A stretch of DNA of 64,000 bases. It comes from Pseudomonas mandelii (GTDB lineage: Bacteria > Pseudomonadota > Gammaproteobacteria > Pseudomonadales > Pseudomonadaceae). The stretch is from NCBI RefSeq assembly GCF_900106065.1, contig NZ_LT629796.1, positions 1,524,001 to 1,588,000 on the forward strand, given 5' to 3'. Of the stretch, positions 1 through 9,919 are shown piece by piece. Under the pieces are notes generated by a model, which worked only from the letters and a program-made list of their open reading frames with translations, was not told the DNA's origin and did not search any database. The stretch's first letter is position 1. The number at the start of each line of letters is the position of its first letter. Both the position numbers and the translations under genes were made by a program.

Positions 1-48
1 CTGACCCTCAATCCTGGCGCGGAGCCGCCACCCGCCAACAAGGAGTAA
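1..48 (+). CDS. C-terminal end of an upstream gene, probably a GNAT acetyltransferase (partial)
   Basis: The window opens inside a reading frame that codes about 15 residues (LTLNPGAEPPPANKE) and stops at TAA 46-48. The tail does not look like the end of urease gamma subunit UreA. It resembles the end of the phosphinothricin-acetyltransferase-like GNAT protein that sits between ureA and ureB in P. aeruginosa. That identification comes from memory of the family and from the position before ureB. The stop lies just before the next gene's start, so the two are probably co-transcribed. Confidence 0.4.
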   Translation: MTLNPGAEPPPANKE

Positions 49-587
<539 letters not shown>

Positions 588-588
<1 letters not shown>

Positions 589-893
589 TGATTCCCGGTG
601 AATACCAGATCCAGCCCGGCGACATCGAACTCAACGTTGGCCGTCGCACTGTCAGCCTGAAAGTGGCCAACAGTGGCGACCGGCCGATCCAGGTCGGCTC
701 GCACTACCACTTCTTCGAAACCAACGACGCCTTGACCTTCGATCGCGCCGCCAGTCGCGGCATGCGCCTGAACATCCCCGCCGGCACCGCCGTACGCTTC
801 GAGCCGGGGCAGAGTCGCGAGGTCGAGCTGGTGGACCTGGCCGGGCATCGTCGGGTGTTCGGGTTTGCCGGCAGGATCATGGGCGACCTCTAA
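588..893 (+). CDS. ureB: urease beta subunit UreB
   Basis: The 101-residue product has the normal length and sequence of the small beta subunit: start MIPGEY, conserved core [11 protein letters not shown], and the ending [11 protein letters not shown]. UreB packs with UreA and UreC in the (ABC)3 urease that hydrolyses urea to ammonia and carbamate in the cytoplasm. The ATG overlaps the stop of the preceding acetyltransferase. ureC follows after 139 bases that hold an inverted palindrome pair. ureA and ureD should lie just upstream of the window. Confidence 0.97.
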
Positions 894-918
894 GGAATGC
901 GGTGTCTGCACCGACCCC

Positions 919-983
919 ATCGCGAGCAGGCTCGCTCCCACAGTTGATCGCACTCCCCTGTGGGAGCGAGCCTGCTCGCGAGA
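919..983. repeat. REP palindrome pair (REPIN) between ureB and ureC
   Basis: Two inverted copies of the Pseudomonas extragenic core face each other: CGCGAGCAGGCTCGCTCCCA at 921-940 and TGGGAGCGAGCCTGCTCGCG at 961-980. The ~20-base arms could form a strong hairpin in the ureB-ureC transcript. Its position inside an operon may lower or stabilise parts of the mRNA. Confidence 0.9.
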
Positions 984-1032
984 GTGAGCGCAGCGAACGA
1001 TTTCAAATTCAATTGAATCTCAAGGCGAACGA

Positions 1033-2733
1033 ATGAAGATTTCCCGTCAGGCCTACGCCGACATGTTCGGCCCCACCGTCGGTGACAAGGTCCGTCTGGC
1101 CGATACCGAGCTGTGGATCGAAGTGGAAAAAGACTTCACCACCTACGGCGAAGAAGTGAAATTCGGTGGCGGCAAAGTCATCCGTGATGGCCAGGGGCAG
1201 AGTCAATTACTGGCCGCCGAAGTGGTCGACACCTTGATCACCAACGCGCTGATCATCGACCACTGGGGCATCGTCAAAGCCGACGTCGGCCTCAAAGACG
1301 GCCGCATCGCCGCCATCGGCAAGGCCGGCAACCCGGACATCCAGCCGGACGTGACCATCGCGGTCGGCGCCAGCACCGAAGTCATTGCCGGTGAAGGCAT
1401 GATCCTCACCGCTGGCGGCATCGACACACACATCCATTTCATCTGCCCGCAACAGATCGAAGAAGCATTGATGAGCGGCGTCACCACCATGATCGGCGGC
1501 GGCACCGGCCCGGCCACCGGCACCAACGCCACCACCTGCACGTCCGGGCCGTGGCACCTGGCGCGTATGCTCCAGGCTGCCGATGCATTCCCGATGAACA
1601 TTGGCTTTACCGGCAAGGGCAACGCAAGCCTGCCGGAGCCGTTGATCGAGCAGGTCAAGGCCGGCGCCATCGGCCTCAAGCTGCACGAAGACTGGGGCAC
1701 CACCCCGGCGAGCATCGACAACTGCCTGAACGTCGCCGACCAGTACGATGTGCAGGTGGCGATCCACACCGACACCCTCAACGAGTCGGGCTTTGTCGAA
1801 ACCACCCTCGCCGCCTTCAAGGGTCGCACCATCCACACCTATCACACCGAAGGCGCGGGGGGCGGTCATGCCCCGGACATCATCAAGGCCTGCGGCTTTG
1901 CCAACGTGCTGCCGAGCTCGACCAACCCGACCCGGCCGTTCACCCGCAACACCATTGACGAACACCTCGACATGCTGATGGTCTGCCACCACCTGGACCC
2001 GAGCATTGCCGAAGACGTGGCCTTCGCCGAAAGCCGCATCCGCCGCGAAACCATCGCCGCCGAAGACATCCTGCATGACCTCGGCGCGTTCTCGATGATC
2101 AGCTCCGACAGCCAGGCCATGGGCCGCGTCGGTGAAGTCATCACGCGCACCTGGCAGACCGCCGACAAGATGAAAAAGCAGCGCGGCCCGCTTCCCGGGG
2201 ATGGCGAAGGCAACGACAACTTCCGCGCCAAACGCTACATCGCCAAGTACACGATCAACCCGGCGATCACCCATGGCATCAGCCATGAGGTGGGCTCGGT
2301 GGAAGTGGGTAAATGGGCGGATCTGGTGCTCTGGCGTCCGGCGTTTTTTGGCGTCAAGCCGACCTTGATCCTCAAGGGCGGGGCCATTGCGGCCAGCCTG
2401 ATGGGCGATGCCAATGCTTCCATTCCGACCCCGCAACCGGTGCATTACCGTCCGATGTTTGCCAGCTACGGCGGCTCGTTGCACGCCACCAGCCTGACCT
2501 TCATCAGCCAGGCAGCCCAAGAAGCAGGCCTTCCCGAGGCCTTGGGTTTGAAGAAGAAAATCGCAGTGGTCAAAGGGTGCCGCGAGGTGCAGAAAACCGA
2601 CTTGATCCACAACGACTATCTGCCGACCATCGATGTCGACCCGCAGACCTATCAAGTCAAGGCTGACGGTGTCCTGCTGTGGTGCGAGCCCGCCGATGTG
2701 CTGCCGATGGCTCAGCGATATTTCCTGTTTTGA
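1033..2733 (+). CDS. ureC: urease alpha (catalytic) subunit UreC
   Basis: The 566-residue protein is full length. Nickel ligands are all present: H133 and H135 (GGIDTHIHF), the carbamylated lysine K216 (GLKLHEDWG), H245 (VAIHTDT), H271 ([10 protein letters not shown]) and D359 (SSDSQAMG). The mobile-flap cysteine C318 and the neighbouring histidines 319-320 are also there. It catalyses hydrolysis of urea at a di-nickel centre. A convergent giant gene ends 65 bases after the ureC stop. The accessory genes ureE, ureF and ureG are not adjacent; they lie about 25.5 kb downstream on the same strand. Confidence 0.99.
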   Translation: MKISRQAYADMFGPTVGDKVRLADTELWIEVEKDFTTYGEEVKFGGGKVIRDGQGQSQLLAAEVVDTLITNALIIDHWGIVKADVGLKDGRIAAIGKAGNPDIQPDVTIAVGASTEVIAGEGMILTAGGIDTHIHFICPQQIEEALMSGVTTMIGGGTGPATGTNATTCTSGPWHLARMLQAADAFPMNIGFTGKGNASLPEPLIEQVKAGAIGLKLHEDWGTTPASIDNCLNVADQYDVQVAIHTDTLNESGFVETTLAAFKGRTIHTYHTEGAGGGHAPDIIKACGFANVLPSSTNPTRPFTRNTIDEHLDMLMVCHHLDPSIAEDVAFAESRIRRETIAAEDILHDLGAFSMISSDSQAMGRVGEVITRTWQTADKMKKQRGPLPGDGEGNDNFRAKRYIAKYTINPAITHGISHEVGSVEVGKWADLVLWRPAFFGVKPTLILKGGAIAASLMGDANASIPTPQPVHYRPMFASYGGSLHATSLTFISQAAQEAGLPEALGLKKKIAVVKGCREVQKTDLIHNDYLPTIDVDPQTYQVKADGVLLWCEPADVLPMAQRYFLF

Positions 2734-2798
2734 TCGTTCTGTCTGCCTGACAATCCCGGCGGCCTGGCGTACCAGCCCCCCGGGAAAAACAGGTGCAA

Positions 2799-5700
2799 TC
2801 AACTGTCCGGCTGCACGACAAAGGGCAGTTCTACCCTTTGCAGTTTTGCCCGGTCGATCGCCTGTTGGGTGAAGGTTTTGAGCAACGCCTTTTGCTCTTC
2901 ATCGATCGTCTTCAACTCAGCAGCGTATTGCGCATCGGTCATGATGCGTCCCGGTGCAAAGTCGCTTTCCGGCTTGTTCAGTTCCGCGCCGAGCACCCTG
3001 AGCGCTTCCTTCAGCCGAGCCTTTTGCTCAAGGGTCAGCGTTGTGTCGTTCGCACGCTGGTCCAAGGCCATATAGAAGTCTGTCGTGGCATCGATCCGGC
3101 GCCTGAACACTTTGAAAGCCCGTCGGTTGACACCCTCGACATAGGATGACCAGAACGGCTGCTCGACAAGCAAATCACCGAGCAGCTCACCTTCCTCAAG
3201 GTCGAGCACACGCAGGTAAGCATTGTCGGTCATCGCCGAGGTGACACCCGCGATCCCTCGGAACTGCATGTTTCGAGACTGCCAGGGCAAGTCCAGCCGT
3301 TCGGCAAGATCGGTCATGAACGCCAGGTGAACTTCCACCTCATCGATCGTGCCCATCACCTCCCCCATGGCATTGACACGCCTGAACTCCTCGCCCATCG
3401 CCTCGCGTTCGGAAATGGTTTTGCGGGCAATCCTGCTCAGTTCATCCAGACGTGACTTGCCTCGCGCCAGCGTGACCAGTTCACCCTCCACCAGCGAAGG
3501 ATTGGCCAACTCATAGGCTTCATGAATCAGCACCTCCAGGCCCATGGCATTGAACAGCTGCGCGCCCGCATCGACGCACGTTGTGGGCACCGTACTCATG
3601 GTGAAGAGTTTTTGCCGAAGCTCGGTATTTTTCGACATCGCCTCGAGCATGCGCCAGACCTTGGCGGTCATATCGACCCGAAACCCGAGGTCGTGCTTGA
3701 AGTGCCCCGACTCGGTGAGTTTGCGGATTTCGTTGAAAAAACCGACCGATCCGCGCTCATCCTCGACACTGTTCCAGACCGCTTGCTTCGCCACCCATTC
3801 CGGCCGTGTCATGCCCTCCTCCCAGTCGAGACTGTCACGCACACCACGGGGAGGATAAGGTCGATCGGGGTCCATGCCGATGGACTCGATGTAGTCCCTG
3901 AGCGTTTGCAGATTGGCCTCGGCCAACCACTGCGGCTCTCGGCTCAGCAAGGTGCGCGCCAGCAATTCCGCCTGAGCGGAGCCAGGGGGCACTGCCGGAA
4001 TGTGGGTGATTTCGTTGCGCTGCAAATCCAGGAAAAAATGCCGGAACCGCGGTTGTGCGAACAGCCCCTGCGGCCAGGTGTGCACGCCGGTGTCCGCCAG
4101 GATCAGCGTATGCAACCTTCTCATGCCGCCAATATCCGGGACTTGCCCCAACGGATTGCCAAACAGGTCCAGGACCTCCAGTCGTGTCAGGTTGCGCAGG
4201 TCCGCGACGCCTTGTGCATCCAGGACAATACGGTTGCCTCGCATGTTGAGTTCCGTCAGCGCGCGCATGCGGCGGATGGCACCGGGAACAGCGGAGAACG
4301 CATTGCCGTTGAGGTTGAGCGAACGCAAGCGGGGAAAATGATCGAGAAAGGAACTGTGTGCGTCGGTCAATTCGGACAGGGTCAGATTGAGGCGCGTGAC
4401 GTGATCGAAATTACCTTCCAGGGCAGGCATGGTGCGCAGATGACGCCCCAGCGGGATGTTTTCCAGGTCGAGCACAACGCCCTGCAGATGACCGAATGAA
4501 TCCACGTGGCGCAACCCGGTGTGCTGCCAGCATTCCCTGATCTCTTTGTATAAAGCGTTTCTGGCTTGCCATTCGGCGACGCCGGCAGGCGTGAAGCTGT
4601 ACGCTTCGGTCGGCGATTTCAACCAGCGTTGAAAATTGGCGTTGAGCCGATCGAATTCCGCTTCGAGTGCGCTGGCCCTCTGCTCCAGACTGAGTTCGCT
4701 GCCACTCATCTGCAGATAGGCCAAGGCTTCGGCCTCCGTCCATCCGGGGCGGACAACACGCACCCGCTCTTGCGGCGTCATGGGTTCGTTGATTCGACTT
4801 AGCCCATGAGCCACCCCGCGCATGCCGCCACGCAGGCGCATCGTGACGGGGTCATACGCCGGTTTGCGTACAGGGTTATCGCCCAGAAGCGCGCTGAACC
4901 TTTCCCGTGGCAATGGCGTTTTTTGAATGGCGGACTTGAGCGTGGCACCTTGGTTGACGTGATACCCCAGCGCGTTTCGTTCGGCATCCGGCAACGCATG
5001 CAACACCGACGCGTATAAATCATCGGCCCCGTGCAATTGCAGATCATCGGTATCGCGCGCCTGGTATTGGCCGTCCTCGCTGACCAGGATTCTGCGGTGG
5101 GTGGCGTCCGTCGGGCCGACGCTGTCGCGCAACGGGCCATCGAATGAAAACTCACGGATTTCGATCCTCACGTTTTCGGGCCAGCCGGGTAGCGCCTGCA
5201 TCGAGTGCAACGCCAGCCGCTCGGTGTCCACACTGAACGCCGCGTCGAGAAAGAGCCCTTCATAAGCGCGCGCGGTTCGTATGGCCCGCAAGGCCACTCC
5301 TACCCGCTCCCTGAGTTGCAAGGGGATGCGCGACGGCTCGGTGATGTCGAGCCGGTCTTGCGGCTCGATGTCGGCGAGCAGTTCCCGGGCTACCGCAGCG
5401 GGGAGCCCATTGAACGCATCCTGAAGCACCTGCACCTGCGGGTTGTCGGTTTGCTGCAAACGGCGACTCAGCGCGTCAAACAGAGTTGCGCGGCGACTGT
5501 CTGCTCGCCCGGCCAGCAGGTTTTTCAAGGCATCGATGCGGACTTGCTCGTCCGTTGAAATGCCCTGCCCGAGCAGCGCGTGGATGTCGGCCTCGTTCGC
5601 AAACTTCACGGCACGCTCCGGCAGTTTCCCTGAACGAACCTCGGCACGACTTATCTTCAGCGTGTCGGCGGGCAGAGCATCGACGTTGCCGAATTTGATC

Positions 5701-8084
5701 GAGCGCCCGCTATGCCCAGGGCCGTCAAACAGCTCGATGCCTTTTTGCTCAGGCCATCCGGGCCATTCAACCAGCAAGCGGGGCACCTGCTCGACGAATG
5801 CTTGCGGAACCTCGTTGAGCCTTATCTGCCCGGGCAGTTTTTGCACTTCGGCCCAGGCCTGGAAGCGTTCGATCGTGTCGGTCAGCAACGCGGGCGGCGG
5901 TTCGCTGACCACATGCAAGCGACGCAATTCGTCCTCCTCCATGCCGCTGACGAGACGAATATGCTCCAGGGTGTTATCAGAAAAGTCCTCAACCGTCGGG
6001 CCCAGGCGCCGCATGAGGGTGGTTTTGTCCCACTCGATGGGACGGTCGAGTTCGGTTTTCCACGCGCCGCCACCGTTGTGCTCCAGTGTCGGCTGATAAG
6101 CCTGTGGCCGGGCCGGATGTTGCAAGCGTGGCTGGCCGGTGCGTGAATCGCTGATCACTTCGAAGTGTTGGTTTTCATGCTTGAGGAAGTCCTTTTCGCT
6201 GTGCCGATACAGACCCTGCTCGCTTGGCTTCGCCTCGGCGGGCAACACCATGTCATGGGCGTAGGGTGAAAGGTCCGGCTTCCAGAGGCGCGTCTGGCCG
6301 TTGGCCAGATCAACCTTTTTCAACCGGTTGATAAACGCCGATGGTTTGACCGACGCCGCCGCACCGGCCGGCAAGACATGCCCGGCGCCCATAATGGCCA
6401 ACTGCGCGAAATTGATCATGACGCCGGTGAGATGGGACGCCGCGTCTTCCTTGTCGCCCTTGCTCCAGTCTTCGAAGCCTTCCAGGGTTTCCAGGACCAT
6501 CTGCCCGACCATGGCGGCCAGCATCGCTTCGCCCAGGCCGGGCACCAGCATGGCGCCGAAATTGAACACGTTCCAGCCGATGTTCAGATAGCTGATCAGC
6601 CGGTTCCAACGGGTGGTGGCGTCTTCATCGCCGGTCGGCACAGCGATGTGCCGCGCATCGGCAATCGCTTTCTCCCTGCGCCAAAGACTTGTTTGCGCCC
6701 AGAGATCGCCCGAAATGATATGGGTGACAGGCTCTGCGTTGGCATTTTCAACGGCGCTCTCCCGCCACCACGGCCCCATGTCCAGCGGCTCGCGCTGTTT
6801 CCAGGTGAAGGTCGAGAGGCGCTCGCGAACCCGGGCAAAAAACTTGCCCTGGTCTTTTTGCGCGACAAAACGGCTGAAAAACTGTTGATAACCCGGCGAG
6901 CGCAACTGGCTCGTCAGCGCCTTCATGAAGTCAGTGAAGGACTCGTATTCCTTGAAGGGGTGGTCGGGATCATCGGGGACATACGCAATCAGCGTCCCCT
7001 CCAGACGACTTTGTTGATAAGCATCGTCCCGTTGCAACATGGCCTCAACGAGACCGCTGGGGCCATTGGCGAAAAACGCCTGGAGCAACTTGAACTGATC
7101 AAACTCCTGCCCCGGGAGCAGTGTCAGACGTCGCGACCATTCCAGCATCGTTCGTTGATGCTGTGGAATCAGCGCGTCGTAAACCCGTTTGATTTTTGAA
7201 GGGTCCGCCACTGCACTGAACAACACAATGCCGGACAGCCTGAACCCCATGATCGCCAGCCGGTGGCATTGCAGGGGCCGACGGCCCATCAAAATGCCTT
7301 GTTCGTTGTCACGAATCTGCCGGAGTTTCCCGTAGCCATAGGACGTGATGTCTTTTTTCAGATACGCGATCAGCGCCGATTCGTGAAACGCGGCTTTTTC
7401 ACTGGCCGTGCATTGATTCACGACGTTCGCTCTGGCCGTCACCTCTTCGGGCATCAGCAATGCCTTGATGTGACGCTGATAGTGCGCACCGATATCGAGC
7501 GTGCGGCACAGGGCGGCAAATCTTTCGACCGTCAGCGTATGCCGCTGAAGTTCGTTTTCGTCGTCCCTGATGAAGATGCCCGAGCCATCGCGAAACGCGC
7601 CCTCCTGCGTTTCGGGGGCCTCGAAATTGTGCAGGGCCGCTTCCAGCAATGATGATTGCCTGAGCCGACTGGCATGGGTATCGATGCCAATGGCCAGATT
7701 GGCGGGGACGTACAGCCGAATCAGCGTCGCGTTGACGTCCAGCTCCAGGCTCAAATGCTCTTTCAATGCCTGGACCAGCAAGGGCTCGGCGAAGGCAAGA
7801 ATGTCCTGCTGTACATTCTTCAGCGCCTCGTCCAATGGCCCCTGAAGGCGCCAGCGCTCGTCGATCAACTCCTTGAGGTACTGGCGATCAATGGCGCTTG
7901 AATTCAAATACCACTCAGGAAACTCCGGTTTCGAATGGGCAAAGGCAACCAGGCGTGAGGCGGGCGCGTCTTTGACCGGCGCGGGCAGTTTGCCCAGCAG
8001 ATAATCACGATACACATTGTTATTCACTTCTCTTGCCTGCCCGGCAATGGCTGGCCGACCCGGGCGGTCCGAACGTTCACTCAT
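2799..8084 (-). CDS. giant DUF6543/LRR protein with C-terminal NEL-type E3 ubiquitin ligase domain
   Basis: This 1761-residue protein looks like a toxin or type III effector of the DUF6543 ('dermonecrotic toxin domain') group. Residues 1 to about 1080 form the chassis, including CRTLDIGAHY near 192, QQFFSRFV, a hydrophobic pair of segments near 500-580 (GWNVFNFGAMLVPGLGEAML) and MRLRGG near 1080. Leucine-rich repeats occupy about 1200-1365 (LRSLNLNGNAFSAVPGAIRR). The last ~350 residues match the NEL domain of IpaH/SspH ligases; the catalytic cysteine is C1503 in TCVDAGAQLFNAMG. NEL enzymes pass ubiquitin to host proteins, so the target should be eukaryotic. The ATG at 8084 has an AAGGAT site. 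There is no signal peptide and no secretion gene nearby. A second chassis paralogue lies at 14160-18575. Confidence 0.88.
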   Translation of the reverse strand: MSERSDRPGRPAIAGQAREVNNNVYRDYLLGKLPAPVKDAPASRLVAFAHSKPEFPEWYLNSSAIDRQYLKELIDERWRLQGPLDEALKNVQQDILAFAEPLLVQALKEHLSLELDVNATLIRLYVPANLAIGIDTHASRLRQSSLLEAALHNFEAPETQEGAFRDGSGIFIRDDENELQRHTLTVERFAALCRTLDIGAHYQRHIKALLMPEEVTARANVVNQCTASEKAAFHESALIAYLKKDITSYGYGKLRQIRDNEQGILMGRRPLQCHRLAIMGFRLSGIVLFSAVADPSKIKRVYDALIPQHQRTMLEWSRRLTLLPGQEFDQFKLLQAFFANGPSGLVEAMLQRDDAYQQSRLEGTLIAYVPDDPDHPFKEYESFTDFMKALTSQLRSPGYQQFFSRFVAQKDQGKFFARVRERLSTFTWKQREPLDMGPWWRESAVENANAEPVTHIISGDLWAQTSLWRREKAIADARHIAVPTGDEDATTRWNRLISYLNIGWNVFNFGAMLVPGLGEAMLAAMVGQMVLETLEGFEDWSKGDKEDAASHLTGVMINFAQLAIMGAGHVLPAGAAASVKPSAFINRLKKVDLANGQTRLWKPDLSPYAHDMVLPAEAKPSEQGLYRHSEKDFLKHENQHFEVISDSRTGQPRLQHPARPQAYQPTLEHNGGGAWKTELDRPIEWDKTTLMRRLGPTVEDFSDNTLEHIRLVSGMEEDELRRLHVVSEPPPALLTDTIERFQAWAEVQKLPGQIRLNEVPQAFVEQVPRLLVEWPGWPEQKGIELFDGPGHSGRSIKFGNVDALPADTLKISRAEVRSGKLPERAVKFANEADIHALLGQGISTDEQVRIDALKNLLAGRADSRRATLFDALSRRLQQTDNPQVQVLQDAFNGLPAAVARELLADIEPQDRLDITEPSRIPLQLRERVGVALRAIRTARAYEGLFLDAAFSVDTERLALHSMQALPGWPENVRIEIREFSFDGPLRDSVGPTDATHRRILVSEDGQYQARDTDDLQLHGADDLYASVLHALPDAERNALGYHVNQGATLKSAIQKTPLPRERFSALLGDNPVRKPAYDPVTMRLRGGMRGVAHGLSRINEPMTPQERVRVVRPGWTEAEALAYLQMSGSELSLEQRASALEAEFDRLNANFQRWLKSPTEAYSFTPAGVAEWQARNALYKEIRECWQHTGLRHVDSFGHLQGVVLDLENIPLGRHLRTMPALEGNFDHVTRLNLTLSELTDAHSSFLDHFPRLRSLNLNGNAFSAVPGAIRRMRALTELNMRGNRIVLDAQGVADLRNLTRLEVLDLFGNPLGQVPDIGGMRRLHTLILADTGVHTWPQGLFAQPRFRHFFLDLQRNEITHIPAVPPGSAQAELLARTLLSREPQWLAEANLQTLRDYIESIGMDPDRPYPPRGVRDSLDWEEGMTRPEWVAKQAVWNSVEDERGSVGFFNEIRKLTESGHFKHDLGFRVDMTAKVWRMLEAMSKNTELRQKLFTMSTVPTTCVDAGAQLFNAMGLEVLIHEAYELANPSLVEGELVTLARGKSRLDELSRIARKTISEREAMGEEFRRVNAMGEVMGTIDEVEVHLAFMTDLAERLDLPWQSRNMQFRGIAGVTSAMTDNAYLRVLDLEEGELLGDLLVEQPFWSSYVEGVNRRAFKVFRRRIDATTDFYMALDQRANDTTLTLEQKARLKEALRVLGAELNKPESDFAPGRIMTDAQYAAELKTIDEEQKALLKTFTQQAIDRAKLQRVELPFVVQPDS

Positions 8085-8321
8085 TTCGCAAATCCTTATG
8101 CGACGAATTGAACCACCAGATTATTGGCTGGCGACGAAAACAAAAGCTCAAAAAACAACGCCAAAATCACGAATACATCAACGTCGCATTCGATTTAAGA
8201 ATCTAAAAAACAGGCAATTACCACCCGAACCCCGTGCAAAAGTGCTCCCCCGCGTAATGGTAGTTTTTAGCGGACAGCAAAGGGGCTAAGATGCGCCAGA
8301 ATTCCCATCAGGAAACCGGAC

Positions 8322-9449
8322 ATGCGCCTACCCGATTTCATCAGGCAACACGTAGACCGTATCGTCGATGAATGGGAGCAGTTCGCCAGCACCATTACTC
8401 CGGCGGCCGAGCACATGGACAAGGTCGCCCTGCGCGATCACGCCAAGGTCATTTTGCTGGCCGCCGCGCGTGACATGACCACCGCGCAAACCTCCAGCGA
8501 ACAGATGGCCAAGGCCAAGGGCGAAGGCCCGGAAAAAACCCCGAGCCTGGACGAGGCCGGTGCCAGTCATGGCGAACTGCGGCATACCGTGGGGTTTGAT
8601 CTGGTACAGATGACATCGGAATTCCGTCATTTGCGTGCCTGCGTCATCCGTTTGTGGGTCGACAGCCTGGCGTCTCCGGACATTGCCTATTTCCAGGACA
8701 TGATCCGTTTCAACGAAGCCATTGACGAAGCACTCGCCGAATCCACCGCGGCCTACGCCGAGCAGGTCAATCGTTCGCGGGATATCTTTCTGGCGATCCT
8801 GGGGCATGACCTGCGGGCACCCTTGCAAGCGGTGAGCATGTCCACCGAATTACTGCTGCGCAAAGCCAAGCTTGAAGGCGATGCGCTGACCTGCGCGGTC
8901 AACATCAAGCACGGCGCGCGGCACATGGCGGCGATGGTCGGCGATTTGCTGGAGCTGGTGCGCAGTCGCCTGGGTAAAAGCCTGCCGATCGAACGGGCCC
9001 CCATGGACCTGGCCGATGCCGCCCATGCGGCGATTGCCGAAGCCTGCGCCGGTAACCCCGAGTGCGATCCGACGGTCCACGTAAAGGGTGACACCCGAGG
9101 CGCCTGGGATGCCGGACGAGTGAGTCAACTGTTGCAGAACCTGATCGGCAACGCCTTGCAGCATGGGTTGAACAAGCGTGACGTGACGGTGACCCTGACG
9201 GGCGAGCCGGACACGGTTCGCCTCACGGTGCATAACTATGGCGCTCCGATCCCCGAGGAAGCGATCGGCACGATTTTCGATCCGCTGGTGCGCAGCGCTG
9301 ACGAGCAGCTCGGCCAACCCTCCACCAGCCTTGGTTTGGGGTTGTTTATCGTCAAGGAAGTGGTCGATGCACACGGCGGGACGATCGAGGTCAGTTCCAG
9401 CGAAGCGGAAGGCACGCTGTTTACCGTGGTGTTGCCGCGCAAGGTTTAA
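8322..9449 (+). CDS. sensor histidine kinase with RsbR-type N-terminal sensor region
   Basis: The 375-residue protein has an all-helical N-terminal region (about 1-145) of the RsbT-coantagonist type found in many soluble Pseudomonas kinases. It is followed by an H box (FLAILGHDLRAPLQAV, phospho-acceptor H near 165), an N box (QLLQNLIGNALQHG) and the G boxes of the HATPase domain (SLGLGLFIVKEVVDAHGG), ending in TLFTVVLPRK. No membrane helix is visible, so it is probably cytoplasmic. No response regulator is adjacent, making it an orphan kinase. An AGGAAA site precedes the ATG. It is divergent from the NEL gene, with a 237-base gap that shows no other feature. Confidence 0.9.
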   Translation: MRLPDFIRQHVDRIVDEWEQFASTITPAAEHMDKVALRDHAKVILLAAARDMTTAQTSSEQMAKAKGEGPEKTPSLDEAGASHGELRHTVGFDLVQMTSEFRHLRACVIRLWVDSLASPDIAYFQDMIRFNEAIDEALAESTAAYAEQVNRSRDIFLAILGHDLRAPLQAVSMSTELLLRKAKLEGDALTCAVNIKHGARHMAAMVGDLLELVRSRLGKSLPIERAPMDLADAAHAAIAEACAGNPECDPTVHVKGDTRGAWDAGRVSQLLQNLIGNALQHGLNKRDVTVTLTGEPDTVRLTVHNYGAPIPEEAIGTIFDPLVRSADEQLGQPSTSLGLGLFIVKEVVDAHGGTIEVSSSEAEGTLFTVVLPRKV

Positions 9450-9473
9450 TACCACGGACCGCGTCATCGTTCA

Positions 9474-9556
9474 TCGCCAGCAGGCTCGCTCCCACTGTTG
9501 ACCGTATTCCTTCTGGAAGAACCCGATCCAATGTGGGAGCGAGCCTGCTCGCGAAG
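9474..9556. repeat. REP palindrome pair
   Basis: Inverted copies of the GTGGGAGCGAGCCTGCTCGCGA core lie between the convergent kinase and cbpM genes. The left arm carries a one-base variant (CGCCAGCAG). The pair could act as a weak bidirectional terminator or simply as a resident REPIN. Confidence 0.85.
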
Positions 9557-9590
9557 GGGCCGTGTCAAACGACACAAAACCAGCAGAACA

Positions 9591-9896
9591 CTACTCGACG
9601 ACCAACCGCCCCAACCGCTGCTTGAGCATGCGATTCTCCGCCCGCAGCTGCTGGACCTCTTCAAGCAGGTCCAGCGCCAGGGCGACGCCTTCCCACTCCA
9701 GCTCCAGATCGCGCCGCAGCTTGGCGGCGCGCTTGGCCAGAGCCAGCTCGTAATCGTTGAAAACCCAATCCTTGGGCTGCTTGCCCTGAGGTTCGAGGAT
9801 GCCGTGCTCGACGATTTCGATCACGTAGACGTCCGACAGCTCGGTCGCCTCACAGAATTCTGCCATGTCCAGTTGAACGATCAGGGGGTTGCTCAT
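9591..9896 (-). CDS. cbpM: chaperone modulator CbpM
   Basis: This 101-residue protein has the CbpM/MerR-like layout: an N-terminal region MAEFCEATELSDVYVIEIVEHGIL, then W-F-NDYELALAKRAAKLRRDLELEWEGVALALDLL and a C-terminal coiled coil QQLRAENRMLKQRL. CbpM binds the J domain of CbpA and inhibits its co-chaperone and DNA-binding activity. It follows cbpA after 23 bases on the same strand, as in E. coli, so the two form an operon. Confidence 0.93.
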   Translation of the reverse strand: MSNPLIVQLDMAEFCEATELSDVYVIEIVEHGILEPQGKQPKDWVFNDYELALAKRAAKLRRDLELEWEGVALALDLLEEVQQLRAENRMLKQRLGRLVVE

Positions 9897-9919
9897 GATG
9901 GGCTACTCCGTCTCTTGGA

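Noticed and set aside
1207..2802. 531-residue minus-strand open frame inside ureC
   Set aside because: It lies opposite a fully conserved ureC gene. Its translation is rich in Val, Gly, Asp and Ala from codon complement and has no known motif.
3522..4499. 325-residue plus-strand open frame opposite the NEL/LRR region
   Set aside because: It is a shadow frame without motifs; the minus strand contains recognisable LRR and NEL sequence.
8085..8321. HrpL-type (hrp box) promoter upstream of the NEL gene
   Set aside because: No GGAACC-N15/16-CCAC pattern was found on the minus strand here or upstream of the second giant gene (18576-18708), so type III regulon membership is not supported by a promoter.
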